A stretch of 64,000 nt of DNA from Paenibacillus sp. FSL R5-0341. GTDB lineage: Bacteria > Bacillota > Bacilli > Paenibacillales > Paenibacillaceae. The DNA lies in assembly GCF_037975235.1 (NCBI RefSeq), contig NZ_CP150241.1:5394001-5458000 (forward strand), given 5' to 3'. A program made the position numbers and the translations under genes. Position 1 is the first letter of the stretch. The number at the start of each line of letters is the position of its first letter. Positions 8,375 to 17,217 of this stretch are shown piece after piece. The notes under the pieces were generated by a model. It did no database searches. It had not been told where the DNA came from and saw only the letters and a program-made list of their open reading frames with translations.

Positions 8375-8735
8375 CGCTTTGCTTCTTCAGAATCGATTTC
8401 GTCCCCTACACTACATTCTCAGCGTTCAAGCCAACCCATTTTAAAACTGAACCACTAATCTATATTCAAAAATTTTCACGGCCTTCTGGTAATCATAACC
8501 GGAAGGGCTTATGCAAAATTGGAACGGTATAATTCATAATTGATACTGTATATATCAGCATTTTGCATCATTCAATCCAAACTCGCTTACGAGTACAAGC
8601 AGCTCTAGGGAAATAAAACATTTCCTTCTATATCCTGCTGACTTGGAAGTCGCAATTTTGTTTGTTCAAAATGTTCAATTGTGAGCAGAACGGATTGTAC
8701 CGTTCTTTTTTCTTGTGCTTACTTTTTCGGTACAC
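8375..8735. other. Long non-coding gap between gnd and zwf
   Basis: No ORF with a ribosome binding site was found. A TTGAAT, 17 bp, TATACA pair on the minus strand (8548-8576) could be the gnd promoter and would give a leader of about 350 nt that includes the hairpin repeat. A second inverted repeat (CCTTCTGGT / ACCGGAAGG) lies near 8481-8507. A plus-strand terminator-like hairpin lies at 8687-8713. Confidence 0.3.
8687..8713 (+). terminator. Plus-strand terminator-like hairpin with no upstream gene
   Basis: AGAACGG and CCGTTCT form a 7-bp stem followed by a T run on the plus strand. No plus-strand gene precedes it, and in the minus direction it has no T-tract, so it does not serve zwf in the usual way. 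Confidence 0.45.
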
Positions 8736-10190
8736 TTACCACCAACGGTAGCCGTTCTCTGCTGTCAGGCGATCTGCTGACTCTGGTCCATGCGAACCTG
8801 CGCTGTACGTATCCAGTGGCACGCTGCCCGCTTCGAATGCTTCCTGAATAGGTTGCACCCATTGCCATGCCAGCTCCACTTCGTTCCAGTGAGCGAAGAA
8901 GGTGGAATCTCCACGCATCGCATCAAAGATCAGATTCTCGTAAGCTTCAGGAATGTTACGTTTACCTGAGTTGAAGGTCATATGCATCGGTTCCACTTCA
9001 CCATGGTTCAATGGATTCTTCGCATTTAATTGAAGCGAGATGCTTTCTCCTGGACCAATCTCAATCGTCAGCAGGTTAGGTTCCGTTGTATTTTCAGATT
9101 CATGACCTGTCTTCAGTGGAGCCTTGAATTCAACAACGATTCGGGTGGATTTTTCAGCCAGGCGTTTACCTGTACGGATGTAAAATGGAACCTCGCTCCA
9201 GAATGGATCATCGATCCACAGTCTCGCGGCAACATACGTCTCGTTCTGAGATCCAGCAGGGATGCCAGGCTCGTCCAGATATCCAACAACCGAAGCACCT
9301 TGCAACTCGCCTGCAGCATATTGCGCACGAACAACTTCAGAAGCGACGTTTTCTTTTGTCAAAGGACGAAGCGCTTCAGCAATCTTTTGCTTTTTGAATT
9401 GAATCTCTTCCGGTGTGCAGCGTTTTGGCAAATGCAAACCAATCATCATCAGCAACTGAAGCATATGGTTTTGGAACATGTCTCGCAGGGCACCGCTTTG
9501 GTCGTAATACGCGGCACGTTCTTCAACACCCACCGTCTCGCTTGCCGTAATCTGTACATTGGCGATATAGCGGTTAGACCACAGCGCTTGAATCACAGGA
9601 TTTGCATAGGTGAGCGTCTCGATATTTTGAACCATCGGTTTACCAAGGAAATGGTCAATGCGATAGATCTCTTCTTCCGCAAAGGTATTGCTCAGTTTTT
9701 CGTTTAGATCCCGAGCTGATTGCAGGTCGTGTCCGAACGGTTTTTCGATAATCAGTTTCTTCCAGCCTTTGGTGTTACCCAGACCACTTTCCTGAATATT
9801 CAATGCGATTGGCTCAAAGAATTCCGGTGCCACCGACATGTAGAACATGCGATTTTCGGGAATGTTAAGCTCTTGTTCACGCTGTTGAACCAGTTCCAAT
9901 AGTTTGGTGTAATCTTCAAGCTTCGTATTATTTAAAGAACAATAACGGAAAGCGCCAATGAAATCACGAACCTGAGATGCTTCTTCCGGCGTCTGACGTG
10001 AGAATTCATGCAGTGACTTTTCAACATTCGCCTGGAATTCTGTATCCGACAATTCACGTCGTCCCAACCCGATTACGGAGAAGGATTTCGGCATTTTCTG
10101 ATCCATGTACAAGTTATATAATGCAGGGTAAATCTTGCGTTTGGCTAAATCGCCTGTTGCCCCGAAGAGGACAAATGTCATTGCATCCAT
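8736..10190 (-). CDS. zwf: Glucose-6-phosphate 1-dehydrogenase, copy 1
   Basis: This enzyme oxidises glucose 6-phosphate to 6-phosphogluconolactone and makes NADPH, the entry to the pentose phosphate pathway. At 484 residues it is full length. The N-terminal GATGDLAKRK is the coenzyme loop; RIDHFLGK near residue 176 contains the substrate-binding Asp-His; EKPFGHD and FYIRTGKRL are further family motifs. AGGAGG precedes ATG 10190. It shares strand and pathway with gnd and tal just downstream. A second, clearly different zwf lies at 36663-38213 in this window. It is divergent from the HxlR regulator, which could regulate it, though no operator was identified. Confidence 0.95.
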   Translation of the reverse strand: MDAMTFVLFGATGDLAKRKIYPALYNLYMDQKMPKSFSVIGLGRRELSDTEFQANVEKSLHEFSRQTPEEASQVRDFIGAFRYCSLNNTKLEDYTKLLELVQQREQELNIPENRMFYMSVAPEFFEPIALNIQESGLGNTKGWKKLIIEKPFGHDLQSARDLNEKLSNTFAEEEIYRIDHFLGKPMVQNIETLTYANPVIQALWSNRYIANVQITASETVGVEERAAYYDQSGALRDMFQNHMLQLLMMIGLHLPKRCTPEEIQFKKQKIAEALRPLTKENVASEVVRAQYAAGELQGASVVGYLDEPGIPAGSQNETYVAARLWIDDPFWSEVPFYIRTGKRLAEKSTRIVVEFKAPLKTGHESENTTEPNLLTIEIGPGESISLQLNAKNPLNHGEVEPMHMTFNSGKRNIPEAYENLIFDAMRGDSTFFAHWNEVELAWQWVQPIQEAFEAGSVPLDTYSAGSHGPESADRLTAENGYRWW

Positions 10191-10605
10191 TGGAGTGCCT
10201 CCTGTGATCTGTGCAGTATAGTATATGATGTTGCAAAATGTTCAAATCCAAGCATGACAAAAGACGGAATAAGTGGGTGTGTTCCCCGCCTTGCCTCCGT
10301 TTATATAGCGCACCTGAATTCAACCATGGAACATTCCTTCTCTCCACAACCTGTGTTTAGGTTATAAATTGTAACCATTTGAATTAACGTTACCCATATT
10401 ACACCTGTCGTCACAATTCGTCAACAATCGTGTCGAACCTGTGAACTCCAGTGTTTATAGGGTTTTGATTTGATGATAACGCTTTATGTGGTAACATTAA
10501 GAACAATTGGTATGTGACATTTTACACATATGGCCTGTGGACATGTAGGTTACAATAAGTATACTAATGATATTACAAGCAATATTAAATCAAAGGAGTA
10601 CAATC

Positions 10606-10926
10606 ATGAGCGATGATGAGAATGCCAAGCAAATATGCACAAAAGTGGAACAATCTTATCAGATCATTGGCCGAAAATGGGTAGCCCTCATTATTCATGC
10701 GTTGATGGAGGAGCCCAAACGCTTCAGTGAGATTCACGCTTATATCCCTGACTTGAGCAAACGTGTGTTAAATGAGCGAATGAAGGAATTGGAGGAAGAA
10801 GGACTTGTGGTTCGCCATGTGGTCACGGAACGTCCAGTTCGGACTGAATATATGTTGTCACGAAAAGGCACGGAACTGGGGAGAGCGCTAAGCGCCGTGG
10901 AACGTTGGGCTGATAAGTGGCTGTAA
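10606..10926 (+). CDS. HxlR family transcriptional regulator
   Basis: A 106-residue winged-helix protein of the HxlR type. Recognisable features are one cysteine near the N terminus (QICTKVEQ), IIGRKWVALIIHAL, the recognition region DLSKRVLNERMKELEEEGLV and the wing TERPVRTEYMLSRKG. HxlR proteins often sense aldehydes or electrophiles through a Cys and control a neighbouring gene. ATG 10606 has AAAGGAG at good spacing; the frame is open 13 codons further up without a ribosome site. It is divergent from zwf across about 415 bp, so zwf regulation is possible but unproven. Confidence 0.88.
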   Translation: MSDDENAKQICTKVEQSYQIIGRKWVALIIHALMEEPKRFSEIHAYIPDLSKRVLNERMKELEEEGLVVRHVVTERPVRTEYMLSRKGTELGRALSAVERWADKWL

Positions 10927-10974
10927 CATTTTGAGGAATCATTATGGTTTATTTGCTTGAAGGTGACGCTGTGT

Positions 10975-11037
10975 AATCCCGGAGGTGGAGTATCGCATTT
11001 AGCAAATGGCTAGTGCAATCCGCATCCGGGATTTTTT
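10975..11037 (+). terminator. Probable terminator of the HxlR gene
   Basis: The arms AATCCCGG and CCGGGATT are separated by about 43 bases and followed by a T run on the plus strand. The long loop makes this less certain than the others. Confidence 0.5.
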
Positions 11038-11101
11038 CACTTCCAACGGTGAATACTAATTGTATATAGAGACGTAATAACGCTATTTTTTTCAATCCAA
11101 A

Positions 11102-11974
11102 TTAATGCTTACTGCTCCGTTCAAATTGTTGTCGATACTGCAGCGGGGTCGTCCCAGCAGATTTGCGAAATAATTGTATGAAATACGAGCCATTCGGAAA
11201 TCCGGCACGTCTGCCAATCTCCTCCACCGAAAGTGTTGTTGTCTCAAGGAGCAAGTAGGCTTGCTTCAACCTTCGAGCTGTAACGTAATCCGTAATGCTG
11301 CTACCTGTCTCTTGATGAAAAATGCGGGAAGCATACGATTTGGACAGATGAACATCTGCCGCCATCTGATCCAATCTCATCTCATAATCGAAATGCTCTT
11401 CAATCCATCGCATCATCTTCTCCGAGTGTCTCAGATGACGTGAATCCGTTAACTGTGATAGCGCTTCATCTGCTCCCTCTTTTTGTTGATCCAAGACACT
11501 CAATAGTTGAAGCAAAAACAGAACCGATTCCTCCCATTCTCCCCCAACACGACTCCGAGACTGATTGTAGCTCTCATACATCCAATCCAGTTGATCCATG
11601 TGGGAACTCAGGTCAAAAACTTGTTGCTGATTGCGCCCATTCCACAACCTCGAAAAAAAAGAACGCCGATGTGGGAACGCTTCTAGATAACGATCCATGA
11701 CTATCGGCTCTACATAGAAGATATTTCGCTCATACGGGGTATTGGGATGAACTTCTGCATAGACATGATGCAATTGATAGGGTTGGAAAAAGAACAGCAT
11801 GCCTTGTCGAATCGGATAGGTATGATTGTTAACGACTACTATGCCCTCACCTTGTTGAACGTATAGAAATTCTCCACATTGATGCCAATGATAATATCCT
11901 TTGAAATGATCCACAGACTTGATTTGATAATCCCACGCTAACGTAGATCCTCCAAATTCCACACGCTCCAGCAT
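11102..11974 (-). CDS. AraC family transcriptional regulator (cupin sensor)
   Basis: At 290 residues this has the common sugar-regulator layout: an N-terminal cupin domain (HWHQCGEFLYVQQGEG, QPYQLHHV) that should bind a ligand, and a C-terminal pair of helix-turn-helix motifs from about residue 185 (MRLDQMAADVHLSKSYASRIFHQETG and the second helix GRRAGFPNGSYFIQLFRKSAGTTPLQYR in part). GGAGAGGG precedes ATG 11974. It is divergent from the GH88 gene 141 bp away, so it most likely controls that gene in response to a sugar. Ligand unknown. Confidence 0.9.
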   Translation of the reverse strand: MLERVEFGGSTLAWDYQIKSVDHFKGYYHWHQCGEFLYVQQGEGIVVVNNHTYPIRQGMLFFFQPYQLHHVYAEVHPNTPYERNIFYVEPIVMDRYLEAFPHRRSFFSRLWNGRNQQQVFDLSSHMDQLDWMYESYNQSRSRVGGEWEESVLFLLQLLSVLDQQKEGADEALSQLTDSRHLRHSEKMMRWIEEHFDYEMRLDQMAADVHLSKSYASRIFHQETGSSITDYVTARRLKQAYLLLETTTLSVEEIGRRAGFPNGSYFIQLFRKSAGTTPLQYRQQFERSSKH

Positions 11975-12115
11975 CCCTATTCACCCTCTCCTATGATGAC
12001 AACAGAACAACATTTCTTCATATCCTAACACAACTTTGTGTGAATGAAAAAAGATATACTGAGCTCATGAGAAAGCGTTATCTTACTTTCTAATTCTACA
12101 CTCAGGAGGCTGGAT

Positions 12116-13243
12116 ATGACTAAACCAGGATCGGCTGTTACAACCACATATTGGCAAGAAGTAATGCAGAGATTGGAACGAAAAGTAGGTGAAATGAAAG
12201 AACATATTGGAGATAAATGCCCTCATTTTGCAGGGAAAGACGGCAAGTACGATAACATCAATACCGACTGGTGGGCTTCCGGTTTCTGGCCTGGCATGTT
12301 ATGGATTATGTATGAAATGACGGGAGAACAATCCTATCGGGATACGGCATGGTCGTGGGATGAGATGCTGGAGCAATGGTTTGTTAAACCTACCGTGGAG
12401 CTTCATCATGATGTGGGCTTCCAGTTCCTCTCCACCGCTGTTATCAAACATAAAATCACAGGCGACGAGGATGCACTCAGACGTGGTCTGGAGGCAGCCA
12501 ATTTCCTTGCAGGTCGTTACAATCCGGCAGGGAAATTCATTCGAGCCTGGAATGAGGATAAATACGGTTGGGCCATCATTGATTGCATGCTGAATATCTC
12601 TCTGTTGTTCTGGGCCTCTGAAGTGATGGGTGACCCTCGGTACAGACATATTGCCATTAATCATGCCGAAACGACCATGCAATATGGTGTCCGAGAAGAT
12701 GGATCGACCAAACATATCATCTCCTTTGATCCCGAAGATGGACGATATATTGAATGTTTTGGTGGTCAAGGATATGCCCCGCATTCATCATGGAGTCGAG
12801 GTACATCATGGGGTCTCTATGGATTCGCCAACACGTATCGGTATACCCAGGATGAACGATTCCTGAACACAGCGAAACGGATCGCACATTACTTTATTGC
12901 TGCGCTGCCAGAGGATCATGTCCCCTACTGGGATTTCAGACTTCCGACGCTGGAAGGCCAGTCCCGCGACAGTTCCGCCGCAGCCATTGCTGCATCCGGT
13001 CTTCTAGAGCTGGCCGCCGTCGTTCCCGAAGGCGAGAAACGCCTATACACAGATGCAGCTGAACGTATCCTTCGTTCTTTAACCGAGAACTATGCCGTTT
13101 GGGATCAACCCGAGCATGAATCGATTCTGCTGCACGCTACAGGCAGCGGTAATTCCTTCATCGATGTCTCTCTGATCTATGGGGATTATTATTATCTGGA
13201 AGCGGTTGCGAAGTTAAATGGTTGGAAGCACCGGGTGTATTGA
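12116..13243 (+). CDS. Glycoside hydrolase family 88, unsaturated glucuronyl hydrolase-like
   Basis: GH88 enzymes remove the unsaturated uronic acid left at the non-reducing end after polysaccharide lyases cut glycosaminoglycans, xanthan, gellan or pectin-like polymers. Conserved here are NTDWWASGFWPGML (residues 49-62), HHDVGF with D99, and YGWAIIDCMLN with D156, which align with the two catalytic aspartates of the characterised Bacillus enzyme. No signal peptide, so it acts in the cytoplasm on imported oligosaccharides. At 375 residues it is full length. CAGGAGG precedes ATG 12116. It is flanked by an AraC regulator and a Gfo/Idh oxidoreductase; no lyase or transporter is adjacent. Confidence 0.9.
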   Translation: MTKPGSAVTTTYWQEVMQRLERKVGEMKEHIGDKCPHFAGKDGKYDNINTDWWASGFWPGMLWIMYEMTGEQSYRDTAWSWDEMLEQWFVKPTVELHHDVGFQFLSTAVIKHKITGDEDALRRGLEAANFLAGRYNPAGKFIRAWNEDKYGWAIIDCMLNISLLFWASEVMGDPRYRHIAINHAETTMQYGVREDGSTKHIISFDPEDGRYIECFGGQGYAPHSSWSRGTSWGLYGFANTYRYTQDERFLNTAKRIAHYFIAALPEDHVPYWDFRLPTLEGQSRDSSAAAIAASGLLELAAVVPEGEKRLYTDAAERILRSLTENYAVWDQPEHESILLHATGSGNSFIDVSLIYGDYYYLEAVAKLNGWKHRVY

Positions 13244-13280
13244 TTTCGGTGGTGATGTAGGTGTAATCGACCTAAAACAA

Positions 13281-13323
13281 AAAAAGATGCCGATCTCACT
13301 GTATTGTGAGGGGGCATCTTTTT
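13281..13323. terminator. Bidirectional terminator between GH88 and the Gfo/Idh gene
   Basis: AAAAAGATGCC and GGGCATCTTTTT arms with an inner CTCAC/GTGAG stem, flanked by A and T runs, lie between convergent genes. Confidence 0.85.
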
Positions 13324-13334
13324 CGCGTAAAAAA

Positions 13335-14492
13335 CTACGAATCCAACTTGCTACCGAGCGTAATACTCGAATCCTCGAAGTTCTCTACCGTCGTCTTCTT
13401 TTCATAAAAGTGTACGGCATGTTGCATAATTCCCTCTCTTGTGTAAAACGCGTCTTCCGCCCCTATTGGAAAAATAACCTTTTCTCCCGTGCTTGCCGAC
13501 TTATAGATACCCACAATCAGTTCAAGCGTATTTCGACCACTTTCTCCATCTACCAGAAGGGGTGATCCTGTCTCAATAGCGTTTAACACATTCTCAACTT
13601 GCCCAGCGTGACCGACATAAACAACATCCGGTAATTCGTCAGCCAGCTTCTGAATCTGCTGTTCCAGCTCTTGATTGGGTTCCGGAAATCCGTTACTTCG
13701 TGCAGTAGAAGCAACCACTTTCCAAGGTGCAGATACCCGGGCTTCTTTGCCCTGAAAAATTAACTGCTGCTCCTCTCCGTGATGCACGACCGAACTGGTA
13801 ATCATGCCAAGCGCCCCTTCCTGGAAGCGAAGCATCGCCATGGATACATCCTCGACTTCGGCATTATCATGTGCCGTATTCGCCATCATCGCCTGCAATT
13901 CCACTGGAGGTCCCATCATCCAAAGCATGGCATCAATATGATGCACTGCATGATTGAGGGTGCAGCCTCCGCCTTCTTTTTCCCATGTCCCGCGCCACCA
14001 CAGATCATAATAATTGTGGCCCCGCCACCAGAACGAATCAACCTGCACATGTACGATAGGGCCCATCTGTTTACTATCCAACACACCTTTCAGCTTCATC
14101 ATCGGTGTCGTAAAACGATTCTGAGCTACAACGGATAGTAGCTTGCCACTTGCTTGCGCTGCTCTCAGCATCAGATCTGCTTCCTCCAGAGAAGATGCCA
14201 TCGGCTTTTCGACCAGCACATGCGCACCTGCTTGCATGAATTCACACGCAATTGGAGCATGTGTATACGGCGGCGTACAGACTGAAACCAGATCTATATT
14301 CTGGGCAAGTAACTCTGTGTAATCCGTGACCGCTTGCGCACCTTCCAGTCCATATTCGTTAATTCGCTTCTGTGCTTTATCCACGTACATGTCGACCACA
14401 GCAACAATCTGACATCGCTCAGGAAATGCCAAATATGCTGAGATATGCGCTCCACTAATTGCACCTGCTCCGATAATTGCCACTTTTAACAT
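13335..14492 (-). CDS. Gfo/Idh/MocA family oxidoreductase
   Basis: A 385-residue NAD(P)-dependent sugar or polyol dehydrogenase family protein. The Rossmann motif is GAGAISGAHISAY near the start, the family EKP motif is in LVEKPMASSLEEA near residue 95, and the C-terminal substrate domain includes GGGCTLNHAVHHIDAMLWM, with the usual His-x-x-x-Asp. Substrate unknown; the GH88 neighbour suggests uronate or a related sugar. AGGGAGG precedes ATG 14492. It is divergent from the second AraC regulator, with a partly palindromic AAAGCGCTTT sequence between them. Confidence 0.9.
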   Translation of the reverse strand: MLKVAIIGAGAISGAHISAYLAFPERCQIVAVVDMYVDKAQKRINEYGLEGAQAVTDYTELLAQNIDLVSVCTPPYTHAPIACEFMQAGAHVLVEKPMASSLEEADLMLRAAQASGKLLSVVAQNRFTTPMMKLKGVLDSKQMGPIVHVQVDSFWWRGHNYYDLWWRGTWEKEGGGCTLNHAVHHIDAMLWMMGPPVELQAMMANTAHDNAEVEDVSMAMLRFQEGALGMITSSVVHHGEEQQLIFQGKEARVSAPWKVVASTARSNGFPEPNQELEQQIQKLADELPDVVYVGHAGQVENVLNAIETGSPLLVDGESGRNTLELIVGIYKSASTGEKVIFPIGAEDAFYTREGIMQHAVHFYEKKTTVENFEDSSITLGSKLDS

Positions 14493-14530
14493 CGTTACAT
14501 ACCTCCCTTATTCCCTTCACAATACACAAT

Positions 14531-14545
14531 AATAAAGCGCTTTTA
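14531..14545. promoter_or_regulatory. cre-like palindrome between Gfo/Idh and AraC
   Basis: The core AAAGCGCTTTT matches the centre of a CcpA site but the flanking TG/CA bases are not conserved. It lies in the 111-bp divergent gap. Weak call. Confidence 0.25.
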
Positions 14546-14603
14546 TGCGTTCATCTTGTGCTAAAATAAAACTATCTTGCGTATGTTAAGGGAGGCAATC
14601 CTG

Positions 14604-15476
14604 ATGTCCATCATCCTGGGAGAACAATTTAATCTGGCCTGTCGTCGTACATCCAACACTACGTTTCGCGAAGTGTTTCATGCTCATTCGCAGATGGAGA
14701 TAACCTATATCCACGAGGGATATGGGCAGTTGATCACCGAAGGGCAGGTGTTCTCTCTTGAACCTGGTATGCTCATGATTTTTCGACCTTTTCAATTGCA
14801 CCACGTCCAGATTCAAGTATCCAGACAGCAGCCTTTCATTCGAAATGTACTCATGGTTGAGCTTGATATATTGAAGGCACTTTGGTCGCATTTTGTGGCG
14901 ACTCACCACTTCATACAGGATCTGCTGGGAGAGCAATCCCCCATTCAGCCGATCCGACTTGCTGACACTTCCCCTCTCGTTCAACGAATGGAACAATATG
15001 CAGATACGTATCCAGGTCTGCTTCCCCACGAAGTAGATGAGGATACTCGCCTCTTTTTATTGGATCTGCTCGCACAGCTTCGCTATCTGTGGCAAGACGG
15101 CCAGCAGCGCCGCTCCCAGGATGTACTCTCGTCCAGTGCAAGCGTTCTTCACCCTCATGCCGAATCCATCATGCAATGGATTGAACAGCATTACCATGAG
15201 CCTTTTCGTTTGGAGGATATCGCAGATACACTTCATTTATCTCCCTACCATCTGTCTCATGTTTTCAAAAAAGCGACCGGAACCACAATCGTTGCGTATG
15301 CTCAAGCCACCCGCATTCGTCATGCCTGTGCGCTGCTCACCCGTTCCTCGCTCACCGTTCCCGAAATCGGTCACCGTGTTGGTATGACCAGCCCCTCCTA
15401 CTTTTGCAAAGTATTCCGTACTGCCACAGGATCTACACCGCATCAATATCGGCTGAAGGTGCAGGGATGGAAGTAA
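14604..15476 (+). CDS. AraC family transcriptional regulator (cupin sensor), second
   Basis: A 290-residue regulator with the same layout as the one at 11102-11974: an N-terminal cupin (HAHSQMEITYIHEGYGQ, FRPFQLHHV) and two C-terminal helix-turn-helix motifs (FRLEDIADTLHLSPYHLSHVF in part; GHRVGMTSPSYFCKVFR). ATG 14604 is preceded by AAGGGAGG at 9 bp; TTG 14577 would add nine residues without a ribosome site. Being divergent from Gfo/Idh it probably controls that gene. The two AraC proteins bracket the cluster and share only the family pattern, so they may sense different signals. Confidence 0.9.
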   Translation: MSIILGEQFNLACRRTSNTTFREVFHAHSQMEITYIHEGYGQLITEGQVFSLEPGMLMIFRPFQLHHVQIQVSRQQPFIRNVLMVELDILKALWSHFVATHHFIQDLLGEQSPIQPIRLADTSPLVQRMEQYADTYPGLLPHEVDEDTRLFLLDLLAQLRYLWQDGQQRRSQDVLSSSASVLHPHAESIMQWIEQHYHEPFRLEDIADTLHLSPYHLSHVFKKATGTTIVAYAQATRIRHACALLTRSSLTVPEIGHRVGMTSPSYFCKVFRTATGSTPHQYRLKVQGWK

Positions 15477-15547
15477 TATTCCGCATGAATACTTCCATCC
15501 TTGTCTTCACTATCAGTTCACACTTATTGAATTTAATCCCCCTTCAA

Positions 15548-15605
15548 TTCTTCAGATTTTCTTTAGAAATATACCCATGAAATCCTTAGTTTTTTTCAAT
15601 ATGAT
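15548..15605 (+). promoter_or_regulatory. Three-box operator and -10 of the mprF promoter
   Basis: Boxes TTCTTCAGA (15548), TTCTTTAGA (15559) and ATCCTTAGT (15582) are followed by TATGAT at 15600. There is no good -35 hexamer; the third box takes its place, as at activator-dependent promoters. Box and -10 spacings (11, 23, 18 bp) are identical to those before PAP2 and dedA. Confidence 0.7.
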
Positions 15606-15696
15606 TCCTGTACGGCAGGAAGCTCGCAAAATACCCGTGGCCCCTGCCCAATAACGTTAAATTCTATTTTTTCATAAAGGTGGAGTCCAAGATACA

Positions 15697-17130
15697 ATGA
15701 AAGATTTGCTTCAAAACCTTAAGTTATTTCAGTTTCTAAAAGCTTGTTATCACTCCAAAATCATTAGGGCTCTAATCCCTCTAACGATTCTTGTCATTAT
15801 CTATGAATATGGAAGACATGAGATTCAGCGTATTAATATAGCTAGCATTATTCATGAAATACATATGAAGCCAGTTCATGTCATCGTTCAATTAATCATT
15901 ACTTCGTTTATAGCCGTATCTGTGATGAGTACGTATGATTTTCTAATTCGAAAACAGTTTAAGCTCAATATTCATTGGATAACCACGTATCGTTACGCCT
16001 GGATCGCTAACACTTTTAATAATATGGTTGGGTTCGCAGGTCTTACCGGTGTAGGATTACGTGCGTTTCTTTATAAGAAAAGCGGGATTCCCATGAAAAC
16101 AATGGGCGCTGCCATACTTTTTTTATCGCCTGTTTTATTGGTTGGCCTATCCTTGCTTGGCGGTCTTGCACTAATCGGTATTTTGCCTGTAGAACCCCTA
16201 TTTGAACAACATCCTTGGCTTCGAATCGGCGTATGGGGAGTTGCCTTATACTTGCCATTTTTCTTACTCATGCAACGTTCATCCCTTTTCGCCAAATGGT
16301 TTAACAAGGGAAATGGTAGATTACCATGGAGCGTCATTCTCGCTTCTCTGGGGTCATCTGTGCTGGAATGGGCTTGTGCAGGAACACTATTTTGGTTGTT
16401 TGCTTTTTCTGATCTGCACCCCTCACCGTTTGCTCCGGTATTTGGGGTATACGTTGTGGCAGCCATTGCGGGAATCATTAGTATGGCTCCAGGCGGCATT
16501 GGAGCTTTTGATCTGATCGCCTTACTCGGATTGCAGACATTAGGTGTTGAGCCTTCTCGAGCACTGATGATTTTGCTGTTATTCCGCATGTTTTACTTTG
16601 TCATTCCTTGGCTCATCGGTCTGGTGTTGGCCGGGCTTGAGATGCGTCCAAGTCGACAGCAATGGCAGGATATTACGAAGAACTGTTTCAATGCTACACG
16701 TAACATATGGGTCAGATGCTGGAATTGGCCTTCACGTTTCAGTTTGCTTAGTGATCTGGGTGCGTGGATGCTTGGTAAGCTCGTATTCGCTAGCGGGGTC
16801 CTTCTACTCATCTCCGCGGTTTCTCCAGGCTTTATAGATCGGTTGCGCTTCATGGAACATCTGTTATCTTTATCCATGATGCGCTTATCTGAACAATTGT
16901 CAGTAACTATCGGTATCATGCTTATCGTCATATCCTGGGGGATATCCATGCGTATTCGCCGAGCATACTTGTGGACTGGAGCATTGTTGTTAGCAGGAGC
17001 CATTTTCACATTTGCCAAAGGATTTGATTACGAAGAAGCACTTATATTATTAACCGTGGCGTTCATTCTGTGGATATCTCCTACACGATTTAATCGTGAG
17101 AGTGTTCATATATCTGCACGTAGCATCTGA
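15697..17130 (+). CDS. mprF: MprF N-terminal part: lipid flippase domain
   Basis: The 477 residues before the TGA contain the UPF0104/flippase domain of MprF with about ten or more membrane spans. Visible family features include NNMVGFAGLTGVGLRAFLYKK near residue 110, MAPGGIGAFDLIALLGLQ near residue 265, and the RMFYFVIPWLIGLVLAGLE segment. In Staphylococcus aureus the flippase and synthase domains of MprF can work as separate polypeptides, so this fragment could still flip lipid if the synthase half is made. The TGA falls just before a membrane span that normally leads to the synthase domain. Confidence 0.8.
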   Translation: MKDLLQNLKLFQFLKACYHSKIIRALIPLTILVIIYEYGRHEIQRINIASIIHEIHMKPVHVIVQLIITSFIAVSVMSTYDFLIRKQFKLNIHWITTYRYAWIANTFNNMVGFAGLTGVGLRAFLYKKSGIPMKTMGAAILFLSPVLLVGLSLLGGLALIGILPVEPLFEQHPWLRIGVWGVALYLPFFLLMQRSSLFAKWFNKGNGRLPWSVILASLGSSVLEWACAGTLFWLFAFSDLHPSPFAPVFGVYVVAAIAGIISMAPGGIGAFDLIALLGLQTLGVEPSRALMILLLFRMFYFVIPWLIGLVLAGLEMRPSRQQWQDITKNCFNATRNIWVRCWNWPSRFSLLSDLGAWMLGKLVFASGVLLLISAVSPGFIDRLRFMEHLLSLSMMRLSEQLSVTIGIMLIVISWGISMRIRRAYLWTGALLLAGAIFTFAKGFDYEEALILLTVAFILWISPTRFNRESVHISARSI

Positions 17131-17217
17131 ATCTGGACGTTTCTTGCTCTAATCTCATCGTTATCGTATTACATTATTGGGTCACAGCTACATCCGGCTA
17201 TTCTGCAACACCTGCCC

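Noticed and set aside
9030..9707. 225-codon plus-strand ORF opposite zwf copy 1
   Set aside because: Shadow of zwf, and a similar shadow appears opposite zwf copy 2, which reflects codon usage rather than a gene.
12065..12085. cre-like AGAAAGCGTTATCTT before the GH88 gene
   Set aside because: Only the central AAGCG fits; both outer TG/CA positions are missing.
17128..17217. Programmed recoding or selenocysteine at the mprF TGA
   Set aside because: No SECIS-like hairpin or readthrough motif (CTAG) follows the TGA, and MprF is not a selenoprotein family. A plain nonsense change or sequencing error is simpler.
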